DNA from: UMGS1002 sp050946195
GTDB lineage: Bacteria; Bacillota; Clostridia; Oscillospirales; CAG-272
DNA length: 10,617 nucleotides
NCBI GenBank assembly: GCA_050946195.1
Contig: JBMNUI010000057.1
Coordinates: 1-10,617, forward strand
Direction: 5' to 3'
The notes under the pieces were generated by a model, which saw only the letters and a program-made list of their open reading frames with translations, ran no database searches and was not told the DNA's origin. Both the position numbers and the translations under genes were made by a program. Shown here piece after piece: positions 1 through 7,583 of the stretch (its first letter is position 1; each line of letters begins with the position of its first letter).

Positions 1-170
1 AAAGTATAAACTTTCTAAAAAAACTCTGATGCGTTACGCTTGACATCGTTTCCACATCCGTTTCCCGAAACTTTATACCTATTTCGCGCCGTTTTATCCG
101 GCGCCTTTTAGCCTTGCTTGCTTATTGTTCTCTCTCGCTTTTGGGTTGTTGAATATCTTTATTTCGCTCA
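1..170 (-). other. Leader of a leftward transcript that exits the window
   Basis: This stretch lies downstream of the strong minus-strand promoter at 177-205, so it should be the 5' part of a transcript reading off the left edge. It contains a short inverted repeat (86-91 with 99-104, loop 7 nt) and a near-perfect 12-nt inverted repeat (4-15 with 67-78, one mismatch). An ATG at 46-44 opens a frame that stays open for 15 codons to the window edge. Its upstream bases (GTGGA) are only a weak SD site, so a coding start there is possible but unproven. A second ATG at 171-169 begins a 25-codon frame ending at 94. It would sit at the predicted transcript start and so be leaderless. I recognise no product for either frame. 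Nothing convincing is seen on the plus strand. Confidence 0.35.
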
Positions 171-176
171 TCTCTC

Positions 177-205
177 ATTATAGCCACAATATTACAGTCT
201 GTCAA
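177..205 (-). promoter_or_regulatory. Consensus sigma-A promoter, leftward
   Basis: Reading the minus strand, TTGACA (205-200) is followed by a 17-nt spacer and TATAAT (182-177). Both boxes match the housekeeping consensus exactly. The predicted transcription start is near 170. It lies beyond the terminator of the EF-G-like gene and drives an unknown gene or RNA that leaves the window on the left. Confidence 0.85.
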
Positions 206-274
206 GGAGAATTAGCATGGCAAGGCATTTTACAGACTTATTAACAATAAATAACCCGAAATCGGTTTGCTGCC

Positions 275-319
275 AAAAAAGCAGAGCAGCCGCAAATCAG
301 ACTGATATGCGGCTGCTCT
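275..319 (-). terminator. Intrinsic terminator of the EF-G-like gene
   Basis: A perfect 12-bp stem (283-294 with 308-319, loop 13 nt, GC-rich) starts 12 nt past the stop codon of the EF-G-like gene. On the minus strand it is followed, two bases later, by six consecutive T residues (complement of 275-280). This is the classic rho-independent layout and isolates the gene from the promoter at 177-205. Confidence 0.88.
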
Positions 320-330
320 TTTACTTTATA

Positions 331-2388
331 TCAGGCTTCCTGAGACTTCTTATAATCCTCAACGATTTTGACTGCAATATTGCCCGGCACGACATCATAT
401 CCGGTCACGGCATACTCCATCGAGCCCAGACCCTTCGACATGGCGCGCAGGGCTATCGGGTAGTCGAGTATTTCAGACTTCGGAACGATAATCTTGATTG
501 TCGTATATCCCGACTTTCCTTCTGTCGGGTGCATGCCCATGACGCTGCCGCGCCTTTTGTTGACGTCTCCAATAATGTCTCCGACCAGCGAATCGGGTAC
601 AGTCACCATCAGGTCGCCGACCGGCTCGAGCAGTGCCGGCGCGGCCTGCTCAAGGCACTTCTTGAAGGCTATCTGGGCCGCCATTCTGAAGGATATTTCA
701 TCCGAGTCGACCGGGTGGTACGAGCCGTCGTAAAGGTCTGCGGCAAGATGCACCACCGGGAATCCGGCAATGCCCTTCTGCATGGCGTCAAGCAATCCCT
801 TCTCAACCGCGGGGTTAAAGTTCTTAGGCACGGTACCGCCCACGACCGAAACCGTGAAGGTCAGCCCCTCGGCCTCGCCGGGCGCAAAGCGAATCTTGAT
901 GTGGCCGTACTGCCCCGCGCCGCCGTTCTGTTTCTTATGCTTGCCCTCGACGTCAACCGCCTTGGTAATCTTCTCGCGGTATGGAATCCTCGGGGGCTCA
1001 AGCTTGACGTTGACGCCAAAACGCGCTTTCAGCTTGGATACAAGCACTGCAAGCTGCATATCGCCGATTCCCGAAATGGTCATCTGCTTGGTTTCGGCGT
1101 TGTTTTCAAACTTGAGGGTCTGGTCCTCCTCAAGCATCTTGGCTATCGACTGCGAAATCTTGCCCTCGTCGCCCTTTGCAGCCGGCATAATGGCCTGCGT
1201 CATATACGGGTTGGGATATACGACCGGCGAGTAGCTAACCGGCTCAGCGCCACAGAGCGTGTCGTTCGTGTTGGTGTTGGTGAGTTTTGCGGTCATGCCG
1301 ATATTGCCGCAGGCCAGCTCGTCAACCTCGGTTTGGATTTTGCCGCGAACGGTATATATATGCGCCATCTTTTCATTTACGCCGGTGTTCACGTTCTTAA
1401 GCACTGCATCGCGTTTGAGCGCGCCGTTCATGACCTTGAAGAAGGACATTTTGCCAACAAACGGGTCGGACACCGTCTTGAAAACAAAAATATTCGTCGG
1501 GCCGTCGGGCTTAATTTCGATGGTGCCGCCGTCGGCAAGCTTCTCCTCGGATTTATCGGTATAGCTCGGGAAGGTGTCGCGCACGCCGTCGAGCAGGTCG
1601 GCAATACCCCAGAGCAGGGTGGCCGAGCCGCAATAAACCGGCACTATGTCGCCGCCGGCAATTCCCTGCCGCAACGCCTGAGCCGCTTCCTCGCGCGATA
1701 CTTCCTCCTCCATCAGCACCTTTTCCATGATTTCCTCGCTGACCATGGAAATCGCGTCGTTGAAGGCCTCCTTATATTCTTCGGCAATCGACTCGAGCCT
1801 GCCCTCGACCGGGACCTCGCTCCGCTTGCCCTTGGCGTCGTATCTATAAGCCTTCATATCGGTAAGATCGATGATGGTTAAGTTGTTCCCTTCCTTGCAG
1901 GGGACGGTCACCGGGCATATGACGGTGCCGAACTTCTCCTTAAGCTCTTTGAAAACACGGTCATAGTTTGCTTCGTTGTCATCGCATTTGTTGACAAAGA
2001 TGGCGCGCGGCAGTTTTGCGTCGGACGCAAATCCCCACGCGAGTTCGGTGCCGACCTCAACGCCGGCCTTGGCATCGACAGTAATAACGGCGCACTCAGC
2101 TACCCGGAGAGCCTGAAGGACCTCTCCGACAAAATCAAGATAACCGGGAGTGTCGAGTACGTTTATTTTTGTGCCCTCCCACATCACGGGGGCAATAGCC
2201 GTTGAAAGCGAAAAGCCTCTCTTTATCTCCTCGGCATCATAGTCGCACACCGTATTCCCGTCGGTAATTTTTCCGAGACGGTCGACTGCTCCGCTGATGT
2301 AGAGCATCGCCTCGGCAATTGAAGTCTTACCGCTTCCGCTGTGTCCCAGAAGCGCTATGTTCCTGATATCGGTCTGTATTCTTGCCAT
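331..2388 (-). CDS. fusA: Elongation factor G-like GTPase (EF-G paralogue)
   Basis: Predicted 685-residue cytoplasmic translational GTPase with the full EF-G layout. The G domain has the P-loop GHSGSGKT (15-22), switch I region RGFSLST (57-63), DTPGY (79-83), NKCD (133-136) and CGSA (253-256). Domains II and III follow. Domain IV has GGAGQYGHI (489-497) and DSDEISF (561-567), and domain V has GDVNKRRG (607-614). In canonical EF-G the third motif is DTPGH and switch I reads RGITI. Here the catalytic His is Tyr83 and switch I is altered, as in the EF-G-like/EF-G2 subgroup, so this is probably a paralogue and not the main translocase. The symbol is the one usually assigned automatically to this family. 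The start at 2388 was chosen over an upstream in-frame ATG at 2430 because AAGGAGGA lies just before it and the homology begins there. It has its own promoter (2492-2520) and terminator. Exact role unknown: ribosome translocation, recycling or stress are inferences only. Confidence 0.9.
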   Translation of the reverse strand: MARIQTDIRNIALLGHSGSGKTSIAEAMLYISGAVDRLGKITDGNTVCDYDAEEIKRGFSLSTAIAPVMWEGTKINVLDTPGYLDFVGEVLQALRVAECAVITVDAKAGVEVGTELAWGFASDAKLPRAIFVNKCDDNEANYDRVFKELKEKFGTVICPVTVPCKEGNNLTIIDLTDMKAYRYDAKGKRSEVPVEGRLESIAEEYKEAFNDAISMVSEEIMEKVLMEEEVSREEAAQALRQGIAGGDIVPVYCGSATLLWGIADLLDGVRDTFPSYTDKSEEKLADGGTIEIKPDGPTNIFVFKTVSDPFVGKMSFFKVMNGALKRDAVLKNVNTGVNEKMAHIYTVRGKIQTEVDELACGNIGMTAKLTNTNTNDTLCGAEPVSYSPVVYPNPYMTQAIMPAAKGDEGKISQSIAKMLEEDQTLKFENNAETKQMTISGIGDMQLAVLVSKLKARFGVNVKLEPPRIPYREKITKAVDVEGKHKKQNGGAGQYGHIKIRFAPGEAEGLTFTVSVVGGTVPKNFNPAVEKGLLDAMQKGIAGFPVVHLAADLYDGSYHPVDSDEISFRMAAQIAFKKCLEQAAPALLEPVGDLMVTVPDSLVGDIIGDVNKRRGSVMGMHPTEGKSGYTTIKIIVPKSEILDYPIALRAMSKGLGSMEYAVTGYDVVPGNIAVKIVEDYKKSQEA

Positions 2389-2491
2389 AGGGTTCCTCCT
2401 TACGCCGTGCTGCAAGCCCGCTGACGGCATTTTTTATTTCTTTTGTAAAATAGTGGCAAGGCTTTGCGGCCATGACATACTTATTCACTAT

Positions 2492-2520
2492 ATTATACAA
2501 TGTACAAAATAAATTTGCAA
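2492..2520 (-). promoter_or_regulatory. Sigma-A promoter of the EF-G-like gene
   Basis: On the minus strand, TTGCAA (2520-2515), a 17-nt spacer and TATAAT (2497-2492). The predicted start near 2485 gives a 5' leader of about 97 nt before the ATG at 2388. The leader has a weak GCCGT/ACGGC pairing near the SD but no recognised regulatory RNA. It shows that the GTPase gene is transcribed apart from tatD, which ends 58 nt upstream of the -35 box. No convincing terminator is seen after tatD, so readthrough is possible. Confidence 0.8.
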
Positions 2521-2577
2521 GTACCCGACAATATTTTTGAGATAATTGTTCAATATGCCACAACTCTTTTTGTGAAA

Positions 2578-3408
2578 TTATACAATACCAATCCCGAAAA
2601 GCCGGGCGGCATTCTCGGCGGTCTTTTGTATTACCCCTTCGGTCCCGAGCCCGGTCAACCTACCCAGCACTTCGGCGGTGTGGATCATGAGACCGGAATG
2701 GTTCAGCCTGCCGCGGTAGGGGTGAGGCGCAAGATAAGGGCAGTCGGTCTCAAGCAGTATCCTGTCGTGCGGAAGACTTGCCGCCACCTCGGGCGCCCTG
2801 CGTGCATTTTTGAAGGTCAGAACTCCAGAGAACGAGATATACCACCCCCGCTTCACCAGCTCTGCCGCCATCTCGGGGCTGCCGCTGAAACTGTGAAATA
2901 CCCCCCGCACGTCCGGATGTCGCCGCACCACCTCAAGGCAGTCGCCGTGGGCATCTCGGTCGTGAACCTGCACCGGCAGGCCGTACTCGCCGGCAAGTTC
3001 CATCTGAGCCTCAAAGTAAGAGATCTGCAGCTCCCTGACTTCGGGTTTCCAATAATAATCAAGTCCGATCTCTCCGATTGAGACAATTTTGTGCTCGTGC
3101 GCACTATCCAGCAGCCGGCGGAGCTTCTCGAGCTCGGCTTCAAGCGACATGTCGGGGCTCAGGTCGGTCGGGTGAATTCCCGCCGCGGCGTACATCCCGG
3201 GATAGCGGCTTGCCTGCGCGATGACCTCCTCCGCGTTGTCGAGGTTGGTTGCAATATTTATTACCCAGCCGACCGGGTACGGCATTATCTCGGGGAGCAG
3301 GGCATCGGCGCCTCCGGGGTATTCGGCCGCAAATCGCGGGTCGGTATAGTGGGCGTGGACATCAAAAAGCCTCGCCGTACCCCTATATTCCACCTTATCG
3401 TTTTCCAT
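2578..3408 (-). CDS. tatD: TatD-family metal-dependent hydrolase (DNase)
   Basis: Predicted 276-residue cytoplasmic TIM-barrel hydrolase of the TatD family (amidohydrolase superfamily), members of which act as metal-dependent 3'-5' DNases. The metal-binding set is complete and in order: HAH (His18, His20), GEIGLDYYW with Glu113, VHDRD with His149, FHSFSG with His172, and LLETDCPYLAP with Asp222. Length is close to the usual 250-270 residues, with about 12 extra N-terminal residues before the conserved FDVHAH strand. The start at 3408 has GGAAGAG eight bases upstream. metG followed by tatD is a familiar Bacillota order; here the two are 124 nt apart with hairpins between them (3474-3530). No strong promoter is seen in that gap, so transcription may come from the metG operon. 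The physiological substrate is not shown by the sequence. Confidence 0.93.
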   Translation of the reverse strand: MENDKVEYRGTARLFDVHAHYTDPRFAAEYPGGADALLPEIMPYPVGWVINIATNLDNAEEVIAQASRYPGMYAAAGIHPTDLSPDMSLEAELEKLRRLLDSAHEHKIVSIGEIGLDYYWKPEVRELQISYFEAQMELAGEYGLPVQVHDRDAHGDCLEVVRRHPDVRGVFHSFSGSPEMAAELVKRGWYISFSGVLTFKNARRAPEVAASLPHDRILLETDCPYLAPHPYRGRLNHSGLMIHTAEVLGRLTGLGTEGVIQKTAENAARLFGIGIV

Positions 3409-3473
3409 TTAGTTCTCTTCCGGTCGAGTGCTATACTATGACATTGCAATTTTTTATAAGTTTTTTGAGGATT

Positions 3474-3506
3474 CTTAAGGAACTTTTTTCAAAATAGTTC
3501 CTTAAG
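3474..3506. repeat. AT-rich perfect inverted repeat in the metG-tatD spacer
   Basis: Arms CTTAAGGAAC (3474-3483) and GTTCCTTAAG (3497-3506) are perfect 10-bp complements around a 13-nt loop. The pairing extends one more base and, past a T-T mismatch, into TTT/AAA. Neither strand has a T-tract directly after the stem, so it is not a textbook terminator. With the adjacent GC hairpin at 3512-3530 it looks like a composite intergenic element. It could be a dispersed repeat or an mRNA stability or processing structure; this is inference. Confidence 0.6.
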
Positions 3507-3511
3507 CGGGG

Positions 3512-3530
3512 TGCGGGGCGGAGCCCCGCA
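3512..3530. repeat. GC-rich hairpin directly after the metG stop
   Basis: Arms TGCGGGGC (3512-3519) and GCCCCGCA (3523-3530) pair perfectly over 8 bp with a 3-nt loop, beginning 2 nt beyond the metG stop codon. On the minus strand the stem is followed by C-rich sequence, not T residues, so termination would be inefficient. It may protect the 3' end of the metG message or attenuate readthrough into tatD. It may instead form one unit with the AT-rich inverted repeat beside it. Confidence 0.55.
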
Positions 3531-3532
3531 AG

Positions 3533-5563
3533 CTACCTTATCCGCTCGCCGGGAGGGATGTCGTCGGAGAGGAAGACGACACGGATTGTCTCCTCACCGG
3601 AGGCGAGTATCATTCCCTGCGACTCGATCCCGCAGATGGTTGCCGGCTTTAAGTTGGCGACCAGCACCACATTCCGGCCGACAAGGTCTTCGGGTTTGTA
3701 GAACTTAGCGATTCCCGAGACCACCTGCCTCCGCTCGTAGCCGAGGTCAAGGTTTAGTTTGAGCAGCTTTTTGGCCTTCGGCACCTGCTCGGCGGAAATT
3801 ACCTTTGCAGAGCGCAGTTCCACGTTCATAAAGTCGTCAATGCTGATTTGCGCACACCCTTCGGGCTTCTGCCGGGTAGCCTCGGTTGAGGCAGACTTTA
3901 CGACCTCGTTTTGGGCTCTGGCACCTGCCTCCTTCTGCTTTTCGGCATATAGCTTCTCAAGGTAGGCTTTCTCGTCGACCCTTGCAAAGAGCACCTTCGA
4001 CTCGCCGACAACACTCCCCGGCACCAGCCCGCCGAACCTGGCAAACTTGGAGAAGAGCAGATACCCGCCGTTTTTGTGGCCGGTCTCTTTTGCGGTCTTA
4101 TCAAGTGCGTCAAGCTCGGCCTTTGCTTTCAGCCCTCTCAAAATCTCTTCGGCGGTATGCGGGATGAAGGGTATCAGCAGCACCGCGGCGACTCTCAGCG
4201 ACTCAAGCAGGTTGTAGAGCACCGTGCCGAGCCGGGCGTGCTTGCTCTCGTCCTTGTAGAGCGTCCAGGGCAGTGTCTCGTCGATATACTTGTTTGCGCG
4301 GCGCAGAAACACGAATATACTCCCGACCGCGTCGGCGATGTGGTAGGTATCCATGCACTTCACCACCGTTGCATATGTGTCGGCGGCGGCGGCCTTCAGC
4401 TCGTCATCGAGCGGCTCGGGGGCAGAGGGCGCCTGCACAAGACCGCCGAAATACTTTTTCTGCATGTCAAGCGTCCGCTTGAAAAGGTTGCCGAGATTGT
4501 TTACCAGCTCGGTGTTGTAGCGGTTTATCACCAGCTCGTAGGTGATGCTCCCGTCGGAGGCATAGGGTGTTTCGGCAAGCGCGTAATAGCGCACGCCGTC
4601 AACCGTGAAATCGCGTGCAAGGTCATCGGAGTATATCACGTTCCCGCGCGACTTTGACATCTTGTCCACCCCGAAGTTGGTCCAGGGACGGCCGAATATC
4701 TTCTTGGGCAGCGGCAGCCCCAGCGCCATCAATATCACACTCCAATAAATTGCGTGAAAGCGGACTATATCTTTTCCAATAATGTGAACATCAGCCGGCC
4801 AGAATTTTCTGAACAGCTCGGGCTGTTCTTCTTTTGTCGGGTCGTAACCCAGCGCGGTGATATAGTTTGAGAGGGCGTCTATCCAGACGTATATGACATG
4901 TCCCTCGTCAAAGTCGACCGGCACTCCCCACTTGAAGGAGGTGCGGGATACGCAAAGGTCCTGCAGCCCCGGGAGCAGGAAGTTGTTCATCATCTCGCGC
5001 TTGCGCGACTCGGGCTCGATGAAGCCGGGGTTGTCGTTGATATACTTAATGAGCCGGTCGGCGTACTTGGTCAGGCGCAGGAAATACGCCTCTTCCCTGG
5101 CCTTCTGCACCGGGCGGCCGCAGTCGGGGCATTTGCCGTCAACTATCTGCGTGTCGGTGTAGAAGCTCTCGTCGGGAACGCAGTACCAGCCCTCGTACAC
5201 GCTTTTGTATATGTCGCCCTGTTGATAAAGCTTTCTGAAAATATTCTGCACAGCCCTCACATGGTAGTCGTCTGTGGTGCGGATGAACTTGTCGTAGGTG
5301 GTGTTCATCAGATCCCAGATGCCGCGCAGCTCGGAAGATATGCGGTCGGCATATTCCTGCGGGCTGATACCTGCCTCGGCGGCGCAGTTCTCGATTTTCT
5401 GTCCGTGCTCGTCGGTACCTGTGCAGAAGTACACCTCATACCCCATCGCCCGCTTGTAGCGCGCAATTGCGTCTGCGGTGATAATCTCGGCGGTGTTGCC
5501 GAAATGCGGCTTCTGCGAGGCATACGGAATTGCCGTGGTTATATAAAACTTTTTCTTTTCCAT
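3533..5563 (-). CDS. metG: Methionyl-tRNA synthetase
   Basis: Predicted 676-residue class I aminoacyl-tRNA synthetase that charges tRNA-Met in the cytoplasm. The HIGH-type signature is HFGN (20-23), followed by GTDEHGQKIE (49-58). The connective (zinc) region runs from about 124 to 152 with Cys128, Asp131, Cys145 and Cys148. KMSKS is at 301-305. The helical anticodon-binding domain includes LVNNLGNLF (353-361). The C-terminal 106 residues (571-676) form an EMAP/Trbp111-type tRNA-binding domain, giving the long dimeric form common in Bacillota. The second zinc-ligand Cys of four-Cys relatives is Asp131 here. The start at 5563 is preceded by AAGGGGA, which overlaps the stop of the upstream membrane-protein gene (gap 13 nt), so translational coupling is likely. 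No T-box or other leader is seen directly in front. Expression probably depends on the promoter upstream of nagA. Confidence 0.97.
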   Translation of the reverse strand: MEKKKFYITTAIPYASQKPHFGNTAEIITADAIARYKRAMGYEVYFCTGTDEHGQKIENCAAEAGISPQEYADRISSELRGIWDLMNTTYDKFIRTTDDYHVRAVQNIFRKLYQQGDIYKSVYEGWYCVPDESFYTDTQIVDGKCPDCGRPVQKAREEAYFLRLTKYADRLIKYINDNPGFIEPESRKREMMNNFLLPGLQDLCVSRTSFKWGVPVDFDEGHVIYVWIDALSNYITALGYDPTKEEQPELFRKFWPADVHIIGKDIVRFHAIYWSVILMALGLPLPKKIFGRPWTNFGVDKMSKSRGNVIYSDDLARDFTVDGVRYYALAETPYASDGSITYELVINRYNTELVNNLGNLFKRTLDMQKKYFGGLVQAPSAPEPLDDELKAAAADTYATVVKCMDTYHIADAVGSIFVFLRRANKYIDETLPWTLYKDESKHARLGTVLYNLLESLRVAAVLLIPFIPHTAEEILRGLKAKAELDALDKTAKETGHKNGGYLLFSKFARFGGLVPGSVVGESKVLFARVDEKAYLEKLYAEKQKEAGARAQNEVVKSASTEATRQKPEGCAQISIDDFMNVELRSAKVISAEQVPKAKKLLKLNLDLGYERRQVVSGIAKFYKPEDLVGRNVVLVANLKPATICGIESQGMILASGEETIRVVFLSDDIPPGERIR

Positions 5564-5576
5564 TTTGGTTTCCCCT

Positions 5577-6383
5577 TTATAACATAACCTCAGCGGTATT
5601 ATCTGTCATTCGATTACAATAAACCATATACGAGACCGTGTAATACGGCGCCAAGTGGATAATGAAAATCACACCAAAGCTCACAAGCGAAAACACCGCC
5701 CAGCCTGAAAAACTTAAAACAAACCTGGTTATCTCGCGCATTCGCCCGCGCGAGGCTGAAAACGAGGCTTCAAGCGCCTGCCGGACGGTCATGTCTCCCC
5801 GCATTATAATCCCCGGGAAAAAGAACCACCTCAGGGCAAGGTAGAGGGCGCCGGCGCTGAGTGCTATTGCCGCCGGAACAACAAAAAACCTGAGAATCGA
5901 ACCTCCGTACACCACCGCACTCTTAAGGTAGCCCAAAAGCGCGGGTGTCACCCGCCATATTCCTGCAATAATCAGGAAGGGCAAAAAGATAATCAGCAAA
6001 ACCACCCAGGTGCGGGGCAGATACCTGTAATCATAAAAAATGTCGGACAGGTCGGCCTTCTCCCCCAGGCACATTCGGTGCGCCATTCTCAGCGCCCCGA
6101 GAACTGTCGTCGGCAAGGCGAAAAGAAATATCAGAATATAATCAATTACGACCGATATGTCGTAAATTTTGTCATAATACGGAAGGCCCCGAAGCCAAGG
6201 CAGAGCCGGCATCCAGAGCACCGCGGTAAGTGTCCCCACCGAAACTGACATCATTATAAACAGAAGGTATGCCAAAATCAAGTTCAGGCGGTTCCCGCCC
6301 TTATCAAGCAGCGCGTGCGCATCGGCCTTTGCGGCCTGCGGCGCCGGAGTGGCTGCTGCATATGAAAAACCGTATTGCTCCAT
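5577..6383 (-). CDS. Polytopic membrane protein, DUF975-like
   Basis: Predicted 268-residue integral membrane protein of unknown function. After a hydrophilic, Ala-rich N-terminus of about 32 residues, hydrophobic segments lie near 33-59, 76-99, 125-143, 164-190 and 220-243, so five or six membrane spans are likely. The C-terminal part (ALEASFSASRGRM at 203-215, then a Phe/Ser/Trp-rich segment and an APYY turn at 245-248) recalls the DUF975 family of predicted membrane proteins. That assignment is by eye and tentative. There is no signal peptide cleavage site and no enzymatic motif. GGGAGGA lies seven bases before the ATG at 6383. The gene sits between nagA (19 nt away) and metG (13 nt away) in the same direction, so it is almost certainly co-transcribed with both. 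Confidence 0.82.
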   Translation of the reverse strand: MEQYGFSYAAATPAPQAAKADAHALLDKGGNRLNLILAYLLFIMMSVSVGTLTAVLWMPALPWLRGLPYYDKIYDISVVIDYILIFLFALPTTVLGALRMAHRMCLGEKADLSDIFYDYRYLPRTWVVLLIIFLPFLIIAGIWRVTPALLGYLKSAVVYGGSILRFFVVPAAIALSAGALYLALRWFFFPGIIMRGDMTVRQALEASFSASRGRMREITRFVLSFSGWAVFSLVSFGVIFIIHLAPYYTVSYMVYCNRMTDNTAEVML

Positions 6384-6402
6384 GACACGTCCTCCCCGGC
6401 GC

Positions 6403-7551
6403 TTATTTATTCACCGGTCTGCCGGTGAATATTATCCGCTCAATAGTGTAACCGCGGTCCCGCTCGGGGCGCAAAAGCAGCGCGTCGGCGTATTTTCCGG
6501 GCTCAAAAGAGCCGACAAACCGATCAATTCCGACTGCCCGCGCCGGGTTGATTGTAGCGCAGGCCACGGCCTCCTCAAGCCCGATGCTGCAAAATCTCAT
6601 CAAGTTCAGCACGCCATCAAAGAGGTTAAGCGTGCTGCCGGCCAGTGCGCCGTCGGCAGTCAGTGCCCTGCCGTCCTTTACGGTGACTCCAACTCCGGCC
6701 AGCCGGTAATGCCCGTCGGGGCAGGCGGCACCGGCCGACGAATCGCTGACGAGTATAGTCCGCCCCCGGCCAAGACATCTGTATGCAAGCCTTATCATCT
6801 CGGGCGAGATGTGAACTCCGTCGCAGATAAGCTCGCAGAAGGCACTACCGGTCAGCGCCGCGCAGACCACGCCCCCCGCGCGGTGATGCATCGGCGGCAT
6901 GGCGTTAAACAAATGGGAGTAGGCCGAAATACCCCTTTGCTCGGCTGCCAGCGCCTCGTCGTAGGTCATCATGGTGTGCCCTACGGCAGCGGTGCCTCCC
7001 AGCTCAAGCACGCGGGAGAGAAACTCCCCGCCGGCGTCAAGCTCAGGCGCGAAGGTGATATGGAAGGGCAGTCCCGCCTGTCCTATCAGCACCTCAAGCT
7101 CGCCGGTATCGGGGCGCGAGAGCAGCTCCTCGGCCTGTGCCCCGCGCTTGCCCGGATTTATATATCTTCCTTCAAGATGAAGTCCGACAAACCGGGCTCC
7201 TCCGGTATCCCTTGCCGACTTTATCCTGTATATGGCTGAAAGCAACTCGTCAAAGGGAGCGGTGGCCAGCGTCGGCATGACCGTGGTGACGCCCGACTCA
7301 AGATACGACTTTGCCATCACCAAAAGCTGGTCATGCCGGGCGTCGCAAAAGTCGTAGCCGGCACGCCCGTGGGTGTGTATGTCGACAAGGCCCGGGATAA
7401 GATACGCCCCGCCGGCGTCGAGCACCATATCAAATTCTATGCCATGGCTCTCTTGCGGCTGTATTATGCCGTCAACCGAAACAAGCCGCCCGCGCCTGAA
7501 GGTCAGTGTGGCGCTGTCATATATCAGGGCGTTGTCAACAAGAAGCCGCAT
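6403..7551 (-). CDS. nagA: N-acetylglucosamine-6-phosphate deacetylase
   Basis: Predicted 382-residue cytoplasmic amidohydrolase converting GlcNAc-6-phosphate to glucosamine-6-phosphate plus acetate, a step of amino-sugar and cell-wall recycling. Visible motifs are PGLVDIHTHG (53-62; His59, His61), GLHLEG (123-128; metal ligand Glu127), VGHT (190-193; His192), SHLFNAMPPMHHR (212-224; His213), CDGVHISP (243-250) and LVSDSSAG (267-274) with the catalytic Asp270. Length matches the family (about 380). Two places differ from typical members: Arg129 replaces the usual Pro of HLEGP, and the region after Asp270 reads SSAGAACPDG where relatives usually have A(M/L)xAAGxPDG. All metal and catalytic residues are kept, so it is probably active, though substrate preference could differ. 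The start at 7551 has a G-rich SD (GGGGGG) five bases upstream. It is the first gene after promoter 7584-7612. No nagB is adjacent. Confidence 0.93.
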   Translation of the reverse strand: MRLLVDNALIYDSATLTFRRGRLVSVDGIIQPQESHGIEFDMVLDAGGAYLIPGLVDIHTHGRAGYDFCDARHDQLLVMAKSYLESGVTTVMPTLATAPFDELLSAIYRIKSARDTGGARFVGLHLEGRYINPGKRGAQAEELLSRPDTGELEVLIGQAGLPFHITFAPELDAGGEFLSRVLELGGTAAVGHTMMTYDEALAAEQRGISAYSHLFNAMPPMHHRAGGVVCAALTGSAFCELICDGVHISPEMIRLAYRCLGRGRTILVSDSSAGAACPDGHYRLAGVGVTVKDGRALTADGALAGSTLNLFDGVLNLMRFCSIGLEEAVACATINPARAVGIDRFVGSFEPGKYADALLLRPERDRGYTIERIIFTGRPVNK

Positions 7552-7583
7552 AATGCCCCCCGATGATAAATACCTGTTGTATT

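Noticed and set aside
217..1881. Long plus-strand open frame (554 codons) with an AAGGAG in front of its ATG
   Set aside because: It runs antisense through the well-conserved EF-G-like gene and its translation shows no recognisable domain. The apparent SD is explained by the complement of the -35 region of the leftward promoter. High GC in third positions produces such antisense frames.
2327..2563. Minus-strand 78-codon frame upstream of and into the EF-G-like gene
   Set aside because: It overlaps the promoter and the GTPase start in another frame, starts upstream of the predicted transcript start, and has no domain.
3409..3473. Separate promoter for tatD
   Set aside because: There is a TATAGC/TAGTAT-like -10 and a TTGCAA, but their spacing (8 nt or less) is far too short, and no acceptable -35 lies at 16-18 nt.
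4076..5587. Several plus-strand open frames antisense to metG (up to 229 codons)
   Set aside because: They mirror the codon structure of metG, lack convincing SD sites, and their translations show no family features.
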